A DNA stretch of 64,000 nt from Undaria pinnatifida (GCA_012845835.1 JABAKD010000027.1:10190790-10254789), one strand, 5' to 3'. Numbered from the stretch's first letter, positions 22,401-34,863 are shown. Notes: generated from the letters alone by a model not told the origin. Made by a program: numbers and translations.

Positions 22401-22605
22401 AATTGAAACTGCTGTAGGTCGACCACTTTCTGGAGTAAATGCTAAGTAAGGTTGGTATCGTCAAGTACCCGAACCATGCTACTGCTGTACAAATGATACA
22501 TAACTAATACGAAGTGCAAATTTTGATTACAGTAGGTTTTGACTATGAGAACTTACTAAAAAGAAGAGACGGGTGTAATACGCAGCTTGCAAAAGATGAG
22601 TAATA

Positions 22606-23868
22606 AGATTCGTAGCCGAAACCGTCGGTGGGTCGTGATCCTACTTCTCTCTGCGTGAGCAGAGTGTTCTCACTGTTGAACTACGACGGCGGAGTGTGTG
22701 ACAACACGGGCTGATACAGCAGGCCGTTGACAGAGGGAGATACAGGACAGGATGAGAAGAACTCCCAGAGGTGCAAGAAGCACCAGTGCAAGGAAGTGAG
22801 AAGTGAGAAGTGAGAGCGGTGGGTGAGCAGTTGTCAGTGCTCCCCCAGCTCTCGGGTAAAAGGAAAAATCCAGCGGGGCCTTCCAAAGACCCGCTGCGGG
22901 GAATCCGCTAGGCGGTGTATCCGCCGCGGAGGACCCGTCAGCGGAACGTGGAGAAGGCTCCGTGGCGTGTTCTAGACATGACAAATCTCCCGTGTTCCCC
23001 AAGCGATCCTTACAGAAACGATGTCTGGAAGGTTGAAGGGGTTTCGATATTTTCCGTAGGCGTGTTGGTTCGGGGACATGGTATCCACATCACCCCCCAT
23101 GGTATCCACATCACCCCCCAGTTTTAGTGGTGATAGAGCTTCGAACTCCACCAAAACTCAAAAGTAACGGAACCATAGACAAGGGTGACAACACGTCTAG
23201 TTGATATAGAACTTGTTCGTGTCGATTCCTAGTCTGGAGATGTCTATTGACCGAAAGTACCCCGACACTGCAGCTGCGGAAAAAAAATCGCCACGCTCGG
23301 AAGGCGTCGAAGAGCAGAAGGGGGTAAATCGACACGAACAAGTTGACTTTTGTCCTGCCGTCGACGCCAGTAAGATTCGCAGCCGAAACCGTCGGTGGGT
23401 CGTGATCCCACTTCTCTCTGCGTGAGCAGAGTGTTCTCACTGTTGAACTACGACGGCGGAGTGTGTGACAACACGGGCTGACAAAGCAGGCCGTTGACAG
23501 AGGGAGAGACAGGACAGGTTGGGAAGAACTCCCAGAGGTGCAAGAAGCACCAGTGCAAGGAAGTGAGAAGTGAGAGCGGTGGGCGAGCAGTTGTCAGTGC
23601 TCCCCCAGCTCTCGGGTAAAAGGAACAATCCAGCGGGGCCTTCCAAAGACCCGCTGCGGGGAATCCGCTAGGCGGTGTATCCGCCGCAGAGGACCTGTCA
23701 GCGGAACGTGGAGGGGAAGGCTCCGTGGCGTGTTCTAGACAAGACAAATCTCCCGTGTTCCCCAAGCGATCCTTCCAGAAACGATGTCTGGAAGGTTGAG
23801 GGAAGGTTGAAGGGGTTTCGATATTTTCCGTAGGCGTGTTGGTTTGGGGACAAGGTATCCAGAGTATC
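22606..23868 (-). mobile_element. TRIM: miniature LTR retrotransposon with two ~500-bp LTRs and a ~260-bp interior
   Basis: On the minus strand the 5' LTR runs from 23868 to about 23370 and the 3' LTR from about 23113 (or 23092) to 22606. Immediately after the 5' LTR is TGGCGTCGACGGCAGGA, a primer-binding site complementary to a tRNA-Ser 3' end. Immediately before the 3' LTR is the polypurine tract ACTGGGGGG. A ~21-bp duplication blurs the 3' LTR border (23080-23120). No coding sequence is present, so it would depend on proteins of a full-length relative. LTR identity is high but not perfect. Confidence 0.8.
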
Positions 23869-23879
23869 AACCCTAAATT

Positions 23880-24985
23880 TGTAGAACTCACAGCTGACGT
23901 TGTTAGAATAATTGTATAAAATGAGTCATACATGCGACAGGCGCGCAAGCCCATAAGTGCTCTCGCTGCTGCGCGCTGACACCGCTACCGCTCACACCAA
24001 GTGAAACCAAAGTCGTCGCGTTGCACTCGTCCTCTGTGGCTGTCTCTGGAGGCACGAATGATATCGATTCATGGTGCTCATTCATGCTGCATACCCAGGT
24101 ACAGTAGTAACACAGGATACCTACAAGTACCATGTACAGCAGTACACTATCAATAAGAAAGCAAGAACCTGACTTGAGGTGTGCGGGAAAACAAGAAACT
24201 CGGAACTCGATATTATATACTGACTTCCGCGCAGCAGACATCCATTCCAAAAAATAAACACCCTCCGCTGTTTCTTGCTTCTGCCAGGTGTCCTGTACTG
24301 ACTAAACTGCTGTATGAAGCATGGAAACGAACGGAGAAAAGGAATACAGGAAGCACATTCTCTTCCTGCATTCTTCATCCCGTTTATACCCCGGCTCTTG
24401 CGGAAACACCCACAAACCCGGCAGGAACTGGAGGATTGTTCGGAATTGGCCCTGTGCCATGCCCCGCCGTGTGCTCAATCGTGTACTTACCCGTCCCGCT
24501 GCTTCGCGACCTGGTCATTTAGGTGAATGGATCGCTCGCCGTCTACTACTGTACGAACTCGTAGTCCACCGTGCTACGCGGTGGATTTGACATGCAGAGA
24601 GAACGAAAGAGCCAAGAAACTTGAACCTGAACTCTTGACGCTTGAACCACTAAAAACACTCATATCTGCTCTCGCTCTCTCCCTGGCTCTCTCCCTGTAT
24701 CTATCATCGTACCTTGGTGAGAAGGTCATCAATACTCTCCTCCTTCCCTCCCCCTGGAATGGCACCATCCATGTTCCCTAAATCAAAGCTGGACAGGACC
24801 CTTCCTACGAGAAAACAGCAGGATTTGGATTTGCAGAGGGTAGAGGGTAGAGAGAGTGTGATGTTTGGTGCCCCGGGGTTTGCAAGATAGAATTTCTGGA
24901 TGTTTATAACGGGGTTGCGGGCACTCTCGCCTGGCCCCACGCCCCACTCGCGCAATTTTTGTGTTGTTTGCAGCCTGCGTTGGCG
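23880..24985. other. upstream region of the reductase gene, no gene recognised
   Basis: Short open frames exist on both strands but none shows a recognisable domain. An AG acceptor-like site (TTGTTTGCAG) 12 bp before the start codon at 24986 suggests a 5'UTR intron may end here. Confidence 0.4.
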
Positions 24986-27900
24986 ATGACCTCTCCCCTT
25001 CAGTCCCCGTTCCGAGAGGATTGCCTAAAAGGGAAAGTTGCGCTCGTGACGGGTGGGGGCTCTGGGATCGGTTTCCAAATCTCCAGACAAATAGGTGCGT
25101 ACGTTGTCCAACTCTGTCTGACTATCCTTGATCATGAAGGCACCCATACTTTTTCCATACGTATTGAGAGTTCAATTGCACCGCATGACCTTACTGGGAG
25201 CTCAAGTTCAGCAGCGCACCAGGCGTAGGCTAGGCGCTGGCATATCAGTTACCAGGTACTAGATATAGAGCAGAAGAATTAGTTGCACTGCATTACCTCA
25301 CCGAGAGCTTGATGTTCTATTGCACAGCAGCGCACCAGGCATAAGGCTTGGCGCTAGGCATATCAGTTGCCAGGCACCCGATATAGATCTGTAGTCTCCT
25401 TGATATTCGGTGTGCCTCAAAGGCGCCGTAGTATGTATGAATGCGATAGTTTCTGCTAGTGATGGGAGCAGAGCAACCCAACTACTCGTGCGAGCCTTCC
25501 ACAGCAGACGCTGCTCTAGGTAGTCAAGCGTGGATGTTGGTTCTTCTCTTGTGTACCTGTGTACCAATCTATTCCTTCTAAACGAAAAAGTGGGTCGGTG
25601 TTTGTCAGCAATACCCTTACCTTTAAGCACCAATGTGGTTTCGCCGATGAATAGCGGTATAGACTGAAGCGTTCCATTACTCATTGTTCGTATCCAACCA
25701 GACCGTACTCGCACGAAACGGCCGAAGGCCAATGGTTGCTGTGGTCTCTCCTCCTGCCTTCTCCTGCGAATACACCACGCACAGCATACAGGCGCTTCTC
25801 TCTGCTCTATTTTACCAGGTACCTACACTCTTTGTGTACCGTGGGAGCCGTATCTCTTCTCCCAATTCAGCTCTCAACCCAAGGAGAAAACTGCTGTTGG
25901 GTTATGGTCTGGTCGATATTTTCGTCAGAACACAGGAGAAAGAGATGGTACAGTAGTACGTACTCGTACAGCGCCCGTGATGAGAAAAATATGAAGTACT
26001 GACCAAAAGACGAACTCGACCTGACTCTGCTGAAACAAAACGTCAGCCAGTCCGACGGGCGCCTGCTTACAACATATATTTATAAAAATGAAAATACACT
26101 CCAGCTGTGAGGTCGAAGATGTTGTCGAAATTCATCGTTGCAAGCTGTGTGTGATACTCCGATCGCGCGTATCACTGGGTGTGTGTCCTCATTAAGGATA
26201 TAGGTCGGCGACTCCCCTTGGAACTACAGCAGTGTAGCTTGTACCAGGGTCAACAGGATGATGTTAGTCAGTGTGTGCGCGGAAATGATAAAACCCTTTT
26301 TTGAGGGGGACAAAATCTGGCAGCTGTGGAAGGAAATGCATCAGTTTATCAAGTGTATCCGGTAATTCATATTACCGGTGAGGGGAGGGCGGAGTTTTTA
26401 AGGGCGTGGGGGCCTGGGTTTGAACATATATGTGGACTGTGGAACTTAAGGACAGTCCACACCTTATAATTTTATAATTATGTTTTTGGGTCCTGGGGTT
26501 AAAACGGTTAAAACGGGGTGCTCCTAATAATTGACACACGACGCGTATGAAATACGTGGAAGTGTGGTAAGCTAAAGCTTTATTTTTCCCCATCCGCCGG
26601 AGGATAAAAAAGGAAAAAAAAACCGCCGGAGGATAAAAAAGGAAAAAAAAAAAAAAAAAACAATCAATAGGCACACCTCCGTTTTAATTGGCCAACACGT
26701 CTACCCTCATCCCGCCCGGTCAGGATCCTATTTGGCACCCTAGTCCCATTTATTAGGTGTACAAGTTGGGTTAGAGATGGGGTTAGGGTTAGGGTGAGTG
26801 GAATAGTGTATGGACTGCAGTAAAGAGTTGCCGTCCATGGACTGCAAATAGTAGCTCCGGTTCTCCCCGTGACCTTTTGCAGGTATGATACTGCTGCAAA
26901 CAATGCCAATTTCAAGTCGATTGACCTCGAAACGCGGGTGTACTTCCAACCACCATTAATAAACGACGTTCAAACTCATACACCACTGCACCCCCTTTTG
27001 AGGGACAAAACACTCAAGAGTTGAATAAAAAATAGCATCATCTAGAATTCGGAACATGATTAGCGTTCACCACGGGTGCCAGGTACCAGATACGGGTATG
27101 ATGTTGCGGGGTGGCATTCGTGCGTCAGTGTGGCGTCTCCGGTTGTTGTCCGAACCCACAAGGAACCCCCCGACCGTCCTGCTTCGTGTCCTGCTGTTGC
27201 GTCATCGCCAGGACTTCATGGAGCGAGCGTGGTTATCATGGGCAGGCGCGAGAAGTTCTTGTCGAAGGCTGTCGACCAGCTCCGCGCCGACGGCGTCTCC
27301 GCTTCGTTTTTTGCTGGAGATGTCAGGTGCACCTCTTGTTGATGCTGTCGAAAACGCCTGTCCAGTTTTTGGACGACGTGTTCTCCCGCCTCACATTCAA
27401 AGGTGTCAGTTGACGGTACTCTTGCAGTTCTCATGTTTGTAAAATTAGTTCCAACACCTTAACTATGAATTCAACCAATTGAGCGGTCGATACTCTTCTT
27501 TAAATTTTTTTCTTTCTCATACATTATAAAGCTCACCAATTTATGATAGCCCCCTCACACGAAACGCCATGTGTCTGGCACCTCCGTGAGGGGGTGACTC
27601 ACATTATTGGGTTTTTCAAAACCATGGAACTAGCCCTAACCACAACTCATACAAAACACTATACCGGTCGAAGTCCCCCGTAATGACGTCATAGTTACGT
27701 CACTGGAGTGAAATGGTTGAAAAAATCCAAGAATGTGTATCACTGCCGTAAGGGTACACGTTCCCTAAAGTCCTGGTCCTTGACACATCATGTTACCATT
27801 TCGCCTCGCAAACTCGGGTGCTTTTTTAACGAAAAAAAAAATAGATCGAGAGAGAGCGCGGAGGCCGCGGTAGTGTTCACGGTCAAGACCTACGGCCGGA

Positions 27901-30900
27901 TGGACGCCCTGGTCAACGGAGCGGCCGGGAATTTCCTCGCGAATGCGCACGAGCTCAAGCTCAAGGTCGGTTGGTCACGAGAACGTGTCGATGTTCGGTT
28001 GGTTGATTTGTAGATTGGGTTGATTGTTCTTGTTGGTTGGTTGTTTGGTTGATGGCTGATTTTGTTGGTGAGTTATCTGGTTGGTTCGTTGATTGGTCGG
28101 ATGCTTGGTTGTTTTTTCTTGGACCGGCGGTTTTGTTGGACCAGTACGAAAGAGCTCCTTGCCCTTTCACTGCTTCAAAATGGATTAGTCTAATTCCAAG
28201 TGTTTTGTCCCCCAAGCGTGAGTGCAGTTCTGAAGCGGTAATCAAGGACGCCGCTTGGGACAGAGCTGCTTAAGACGCCTTCGACGCCATACGTTCTATT
28301 TCGGTGTTACTACTATGACCGTGTTTCTTGCTGCAGAACCGAACCATCGTGTTGCTTTGCAAAAGCTGTGGACCGAGACTGGAGATCGCCCTATTAATAG
28401 TATGCTTATCCTGTTGACCCTGGTACTACGCAGCACCCACCCAGGGGGGCCTATTGGAGATAGCTACGTTGCTGCGCAACAACCGCATTTCAAATCAGCT
28501 GCGACACAACAACAGTAGTGTCACAGTAGCGTATCAGTGTGCTGTATCGGGGCATAGCCCTCTAATGGATGCATCTGGCGGTTCGTATCATAGAGCACAG
28601 CAGCAGCTATAGCTGTGACACGTACGAGTGCCGGTAATGTCGGATGAGTCAGGTCGAATATAAATTATATAATTTTATACCTGTTTCATCGTAGAAGAAC
28701 CTCACTAAAGACTTCTACGTATGATCTTGTAGGGTACGGAGGGCAGAGCATAGGGTACAGGGCATCCCATATTTCATTTTTTTTATTCGGTTCCGAGTCG
28801 TGACCGCCCGCGTATCGCACTCTCTCGCTTCTCCTAGTTTTTTTTTTTCCTTGGTCTCACTCTTCGAGACCGCCAGTAATAAACACAACAACTGGGACCG
28901 TCTCGTCTATCAGCACCGAGAATCCTGCAGCTTATGCTGTACGAGTCGGCGAACATCGAATGAAGGAGCGCCTACTCTGTCACATGCAGCAAGGATATTC
29001 GTATCCGTTTTGAGAGGCACAGGGATATGGTCTTTGAGGAATGTAGCACACTCGCTTCCGACGTATCGCGCAGCTTGCCGAGCTGATTATCACCTGTTGG
29101 CCGTCAATCGGTTGAATTCGCGCTGACTGATTTGTACTAAAATTAAAAAGCATCCTGCTCGCCGCGGCCCACCCACCCCACCCCTGCAGGGCTTCAAAAC
29201 AGTGATGGAGATTGACACGGTGGGGGTGTTCAATATGAGCTCTGCGGCGTTTCCGACACTCAGGGATTCGGGATCCGCCGCGATTATCAACATCAGCATG
29301 ACCTTGCACTACGGGGCCACCTGGTTCCAGGCACATGCTTCTGCAGCGAAGGCCGCCATCGACTCTCTCACGAGGTGATATACTGGGTCTGATCTGTGCC
29401 CGTACACGAGCCGCCTTTGTCGCCCCGCTGAATGTGTTGGGTGTTTCCCGAATTCCATGCTTTATCCAAGATAATCATTTAGTGATGCGGTAAAGGCCAC
29501 TGAATTATACAGACTCGATTTCCTGTTTAATGTAACGTATCAAGTCCTGGCTTATCAGAAGCGAACAGCGAAGGAAGAAAAAAACGGACGTTCATCGGCC
29601 TCTGGTAAAATCGTGTTCCGGTTCATCTTCCTTTTCGTTGTTTCCGTTCCGACAAAAAACAAGATCTTATATACAGCACACTTTTACTTTCCAGCTTCTG
29701 GACAAGCGGTGGTCACAGGTGTCATCCCTTCTCCTCCCCGGTTCTTGCCTTCAATTTTTATCGCGCATAGGGTTCAGCAATCCCACTGCTCGTCGATTGT
29801 ACATCGAATGTTGCTAACTCACGCTCTCGCGCTTTCCGCAAGTCAATTTGTCCACAAGAAAAAGTCCCAACGAATTTATACGAGTATGCACTCGGCGGGG
29901 CTCGAACTCACGAAACTGACCTATACCAGGCTCGAGGATAACCTGATACGCCACCGGGGCGACCGGTTACATTGCTACCCCAGGAGTCCGGCCTGCTTTG
30001 TTGCTCCAATGCTGCACATCGTCTTGGCTTTCAATCGTTTTCGCTCTGAAGCCCCATAGAGGTTAATCAAAGGGGGTTAACCCTCCGACCTTAGGCGCGC
30101 TCCCCCCTCCCCCCCCCTCCCTCCCCTTCCCCTCCTACCCCACGCCCGGCGCTCGAAAACACGATTGCGGCCGTGTCGCACCGGTGTTACCGCACAGGAC
30201 ACTTGCCTTGGAATGGGGGTCCCACGGTATCCGGGTGAATGGCATCGCTCCAGGGCCGATCGCCGACACTCCCGGAATGGCCAAGCTCAGTCCGGGGCTA
30301 GGGGGCGACGCCGGCGCAATGGTTAGTGTTTCCTGCTAGGCTTGACGCTGCCTGCTTGCCGTCTGTTTTTACCTGTGCTACTTGCCTGATGGCCTGCTGC
30401 TCGGCCTGCTTCCCAGCTTGCATGCCTGCCTGCTTGCCTGCCTGCCTGTTCACCTGTCTTGCTTGCTTGATTGCCTGCTTGCCATCCTGCCATCCTGCCT
30501 GCCAGATTGTTTGCTTGCCTTGCGTGCCTACTGATCTGCTTGCTTGATGTTTCCGAATTATCCTCGCCTTTCCCTTGTCCCCTGTCTCCTCTCTAGACCT
30601 CCATCCCACCCTATCTCCCTCCTTCACCCTGACCATCTGGATTTTTTTCTCCCGCTGTTTCCCAGAGTCGTAAAGCCCTCCCCCCCCCCCCGTTTTCAAA
30701 CCGTGTCCTACCGAATGTGTCGCAAATACCCCCTCCCCACTCTTCCCTTAATTCGACCCCCCCCCCCCCCCTGATAATGTTTCCTGTTTTTGCAAACCCC
30801 GAATAACTCAGGGGCGCGCCCCACCCACTATGTCTCAAAAGCCCCCCCCCCCCCCCCCGAGCTGGAAAAGGATGGGATAAGGTAGTCGAGAAAATATGGA

Positions 30901-32190
30901 AGGATATATGGGGAGACCAAGAAGAGGTAATGCCTACAAAAAAGTTCGGGGGGTAGAAGGCACAAGTATAAGAAAGAAGAGAAGATAAGGGCAAGCGCTA
31001 AGAATAAGGTGAAAGAGGAGAAGCACTTAGATATATACGGGGGGTTGAGGGAAGATATTGCAATGGAAAGGTATCTGCACGGCCCAATGGATTACGCGAA
31101 AGAGCTGCGATTTCGTGTAGGGGACCTAGACCTACCAGAAAGAAGAAAGAGATGTACCAGTAGCCGGGAGGAGGATGACGTGGCTACAAATATGTGCCCG
31201 TGTGGCACAAAAATAGAGAGTAGGACTCACATACTAGGATAATGTGATATATACAAGGAGGAACGGGATGCTTTAGAGCAGATGAGGAAAATAGATGGAT
31301 GTGACATGCAAGAGTTTGGTAGACTAGAGAGTAGCGAGAAAACGATCGCTATCCTAGGAGATAGATGGTGGCCGCAGACGGCGAAACAGGACGGGGATAG
31401 GATAAGCAAACAGTTTCTATGTAGTATATGGAAGAAACGTAATGAGAGCCCAAATGTTGGAGGTGTCTCTATTAGGAGTAGGAACGGTGCTCCGTCTCGA
31501 AAGGGATGCGTGGTCAATGGTCAAATAACTAAGGCAAGCAACAACTGAGTACACCCCCCCCCCTGTCCTTGACATCCGCTTCCCGCCTACGTTCCATTCG
31601 CCCCCCCTTGTGACCATCTTCCCTGATTTTGGAAACCCCCAGATACCCCTTGGTCGCATGGGGACTACATTCGACATAGGGATGGGCGCGGTCTTTCTTC
31701 TGAGCTCGGCGGCGGCGTACGTTTCCGGGGACACACTGGTAGGATCCCCGCCGTTAATATACTTCCATACCGTTTGAAGATCATTTTATGACTTTTGAAC
31801 ATCTTCCCTTGCCTTCTTAATTGGTATCTTCTCCTATGAACACTTGCAGTTATTAGTCAGTCATTCCAACCGCCACCTGGATGTATGTACAACTTTTTCA
31901 TGAAGCTTCAGGCAACCAATTTGTTAGGTCGATTTTTCGAGTGGCCATAAACACTCTGGACAGAAAATAGCGGGCGTCCTCAGCGTTTTTTATGTCCACT
32001 CTTAGTCACTGTCTCTTTTTTTTGTTTTGAATTCCGTGTGTGTGTTTTGCCTGCCCTCTTTTCCCGGCAGGTGGTAGACGGAGCCGAGTGGTTGTACAAG
32101 AAGCCCCTCCTAGCACCCGAGGCCGTTAGCCGCATGTCAAGAGCCGTCGAGGGGCGAAGTCGGTCGATGGGGCCGACCAGCAAGCTTTGA
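24986..32190 (+). CDS. DECR2: peroxisomal 2,4-dienoyl-CoA reductase (SDR family), complete; exons 24986-25094, 27212-27326, 27851-27965, 29190-29374, 30198-30321, 31643-31738, 32071-32190
   Basis: Seven exons join in phase to a 287-residue protein, close to the ~290 aa of animal DECR2. It would reduce 2,4-dienoyl-CoA to an enoyl-CoA with NADPH, letting unsaturated fatty acids enter beta-oxidation. Visible features are the Rossmann motif VTGGGSGIG (21-29), [10 protein letters not shown] that selects the cofactor, GDVR, NGAAGNF (97-103), the segment [14 protein letters not shown] with Lys167 as the conserved SDR lysine, [11 protein letters not shown], and [13 protein letters not shown]. The last three residues are SKL, a type 1 peroxisomal targeting signal, so it acts in the peroxisome. 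All introns have GT-AG borders. The exact acceptor of exon 3 (27851 or 27845) is ambiguous by six bases. A LINE remnant and a SINE sit in its introns. Confidence 0.92.
25165..25390. repeat. diverged tandem duplication of ~110-120 bp
   Basis: Two units contain TCAATTGCACCGCATGACCT or its variant, CAGCAGCGCACCAGGC and GGCATATCAGTT. They are in intron 1 of the reductase gene. Confidence 0.65.
26075..26345 (+). repeat. dispersed ~270-bp repeat (partner inverted at 56430-56705)
   Basis: Shared blocks include CACTCCAGCTGTGAGGTCGA, TCCTCATTAAGGATATAGGT, CGGCGACTCCCCTTG and CAAAATCTGGCAGCTGTGG. There is no coding capacity, and its class is unknown. Confidence 0.75.
26776..26798 (+). repeat. interstitial telomere-like TTAGGG motif
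   Basis: GGGGTTAGGGTTAGGGTG is two to three units, in intron 1 of the reductase. Confidence 0.6.
28020..28115. repeat. TTGGTTGGT-type low-complexity tract
   Basis: Degenerate TTGG/TTGATTGG repeats directly follow the exon 3 donor of the reductase gene. Confidence 0.6.
29690..29985 (-). mobile_element. tRNA-derived SINE, copy 2
   Basis: On the minus strand the head is CGCCCCGGTGGCGTATCAGG and the B box GAGTTCGAGCCCCG. The body ends with GTGACCACCGCTTGTCCAGA. It lies in intron 4 of the reductase, in reverse orientation to it, and is nearly identical to the copy at 60 kb. Confidence 0.8.
30345..30545. repeat. CTTGCCTG/CCTGCTTG low-complexity tract
   Basis: About 200 bp of CCTGCTTGCCTG-type repeats lie immediately after the exon 5 donor of the reductase. 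Confidence 0.7.
30859..31548 (+). pseudogene. LINE (non-LTR retrotransposon) ORF2 C-terminal fragment
   Basis: One reading frame of about 230 codons is interrupted by a single TAA at 31240. It contains a C-terminal zinc module of LINE reverse transcriptases: [15 protein letters not shown], stop, CDIYKEER, where a Glu codon GAA is expected at the stop. [11 protein letters not shown] and a tail follow. The 3' end carries GGTGCTCCGTCTCGAAAGGG, shared with fragments at 4.1, 6.3 and 59.6 kb. It is 5'-truncated in intron 5 of the reductase, same strand. The poly-C just before it may be a junction. Confidence 0.75.
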
Positions 32191-32767
32191 CGCAGCCTTT
32201 GGCGCAAGCTTGTACATGCCCGCGTTGACGCAGGACGTAACGCGACGTTGGACAACGTATGTTTGGCGCAATAAAATGGAGCAATATTTTATGCTCAACA
32301 TGGAGCGCTCAAGATTTGACTGCAATATTTATTGTTTGGCACCCAACATCCTGAGGAAAGTTATTTTATGCTAGCGGTGACGCAATAATCAACGCCATCT
32401 TTCACGTGAACCGAGAGGTGGCTTTCCAGGTGGCTGTCTCCACCTCGCCTCATCCCCAGGGATCAGGTCGGGTCGACATGCTCACGCGCCCGTAGGCCAC
32501 GGAAGCTTGAGTTGCTGTCGCCATGGCAACTTAAGCTGCTGTCACCACAGCAGCCGTCGATAGCGGTAGCTTGCACTTCCGTTGCCACGGAAGCGGGTGG
32601 CCGCGCCAGCTAGCGCTGTGTTGCGCATGCAAGAGAGTTGAATCGACACACCCTACACATGAAAATACTTGGCGACCTTCAGATTTTTATTTTCATTTCC
32701 ATCCGCTGAGGGATTACAAAACAGGTTGAAACAACGTTCAAACAGTTTTTTGGCGTAAAAATCGGTA
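32191..32767. other. 3' flank of the reductase gene
   Basis: The sequence holds likely 3'UTR and polyadenylation signals (AATAAA near 32271) and GC-rich stretches. No gene was found. Confidence 0.45.
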
Positions 32768-33133
32768 CTTGTACAAGATTTGGCGACAGTTTATTTTGCG
32801 CAAGATTTGACGAACTATTTGACGGCGTTTTTCACTGCTACCACGAAAACCCAGCACCAAAGAGACGAAGCCCAGCATCGAAGAGACTGGGCGCCGCTGC
32901 AGTCACATCAAATGCCGATTTTGTCAGGTCAGCCTTCCCGAGTCCCCGTTCTTGTACAAGATTTGGCGACAGTTTATTTTGCGCAAGATTTGACGAACTA
33001 TTTGACGGCGTTTTTCACTGCTACCACGAAAACCCAGCACCAAAGAGACGAAGCCCAGCATCGAAGAGACTGGGCGCCGCTGCAGTCACATCAAATGCCG
33101 ATTTTGTCAGGTCAGCCTTCCCGAGTCCCCGTT
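32768..33133 (+). repeat. exact 183-bp tandem duplication
   Basis: Unit 1 (32768-32950) and unit 2 (32951-33133) look identical base for base, starting CTTGTACAAGATTTGGCGAC. A third, strongly diverged partial unit may follow near 33200. The unit length is a multiple of three, so an open frame of ~206 codons runs through, but it resembles no known protein and has no clear start codon; I do not call it a gene. Confidence 0.9.
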
Positions 33134-33869
33134 CTCCCTAAATCTCTTCCATCTCTGCCACCCCCTCCCCCCCCATCGCCGCCCCCGCTGCCACCACCGC
33201 CGAAGCCCAGCATCGAAGAAACTGCCGTTATTGTCACGTCCAGCGCCGATCTTACAAGGACTCGCGCCGCTCCCATGGCCACTCTTCGCAAGCTTCATTC
33301 GCACCACACAAGACCACACAAAAAAACACACATACAAACGGAAGGCGTTAGGGAAACTCGCGGGGGTCGAGGTGGTGAAGGGAGGTCTAGATCGCAATAA
33401 AATACGTGCCTCGCATGTACCAAGGGAGGGTGCGAAGTAGGTTTAGCATTATTCTCGCTATCAAGTAACTCAAATACCTGTGTATGATACGGCTGTATTT
33501 AAGGCTGTCCGAATCGGAAAGGATTCATCAGATTAAATTACACGATTCAATCGACACCGGAATCGCAAAATGGAGAGGCAATCCTTTCGCCTTTTGCTTC
33601 ACAACATCTTCGACCGGCTACTACAGTATATTAAAAACCCTCACCAGCCGGGGGGGGGGGGGGTGAATGAGGCTCGCTTCGCTCGTTCAAATTCACTCGA
33701 ATTTCAGGCGAACATATTAATCGGACAAGAACAAAAGAATAGTCGGCTAAGCCGATATCGATGAAAATGTAATCGTTTTCGGGTCCAATTCGCAGCCCTA
33801 GCGGTACCACGAGCACTGTAGAGCCTTTGTGGCATACGCTTTCGTCCAATGAGACCGGCGGTGCCGAAA

Positions 33870-34440
33870 CTCCGCGCGCCCGGGGGGGGGGAGGGGGGTG
33901 TACTCAGTTTGTGCATGACCGTAGTCGTACGACCATAGACCCTCGCATCCCTATTATGCCGAGATGGAGCACGTCGGGTTTTCACCAACCAGGCAGACAT
34001 TGCTCGCACCAAGCGCGAAGCGCCGGAAGGTGTTCGGTGAGTCGCATGAAGGGTGAGCTGCATCCTAATAAGAACCGCTCGTAAGACGGACTTCGGCACC
34101 TTGTGCTTACTTTCTTGCTTACTGATGACAGCGCCAATGAGTTACTTTGTTTGTGTGGCCACTCCAGAGACAGAAATGGGTATCACTACGTAACTGCCTC
34201 GTGGGTGCCTGGCCATGTTGACACTACGTCATGCGATGGTTCCACTTGTACGGAGTTGTAGGGTTCTCCACCCCGCACAATATTATCTACTCAATAACCA
34301 TCATGGTGACCGCAAAGAAAAAGCGAAAAAAAAACGTTACCCTAGCTGTCTAGCTCACGCAGTGATTGGCATGTTTTACAACATCGTTGCCAACCAACGC
34401 CAACCCCAATATACATGGGGAGAGGGGGGGGGGGGGGAGT
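33870..34440 (+). repeat. ~550-bp dispersed repeat (partner at 59.65-60.48 kb)
   Basis: It starts with the companion repeat (GACCATAGACCCTCGCATCC, ACGTCGGGTTTTCACC) and continues through GCATGAAGGGTGAGCTGCAT, GGTTCTCCACCCCGCACAAT and TAGCTCACGCAGTGATTGGC, ending in a G run. The second copy near 60 kb is inverted and interrupted by a SINE. It may be a LINE or unclassified element 3' end. Confidence 0.75.
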
Positions 34441-34863
34441 TATTCAGAAAAACAAACAGGGCAAGAAAAGCCGCCAAAAAAGGCGGGGCGAGATCGAGAA
34501 CAGTTGCGTCAACGATGTTGAAAACGATTATCTGTTCTTAGTACAGTAAAACGGAACACTCCAGTGCTTCTAATCAACCAAAATCATCTCCCCACTATCC
34601 AAAGCAAAACAAACACCCTGACTATCTGTTTTTAGCACGTAAAACAAAAAAAAACTTCCGTGGTTTTATCTACCCAACCGAAAACACCTCTCCACCATTA
34701 CAAACAAAATCACACACCGTCGCTGTATAGACTTCCCTGTTGGGCTTACAATGATCCCGAAGGTAGAGCGTTGCCGTCAGCCCCAAATTGGCCACCGGTG
34801 GCTGATGGGTCGGATCGGCCCTGAAGTTGTCGAAGGAACTCCTCCTTGTCCATGGAAGGTGTG

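Noticed and set aside
32780-33400. 206-codon frame through the 183-bp duplication
   Set aside because: It has no ATG start, no family and is explained by an in-phase duplication followed by Pro-rich low complexity.
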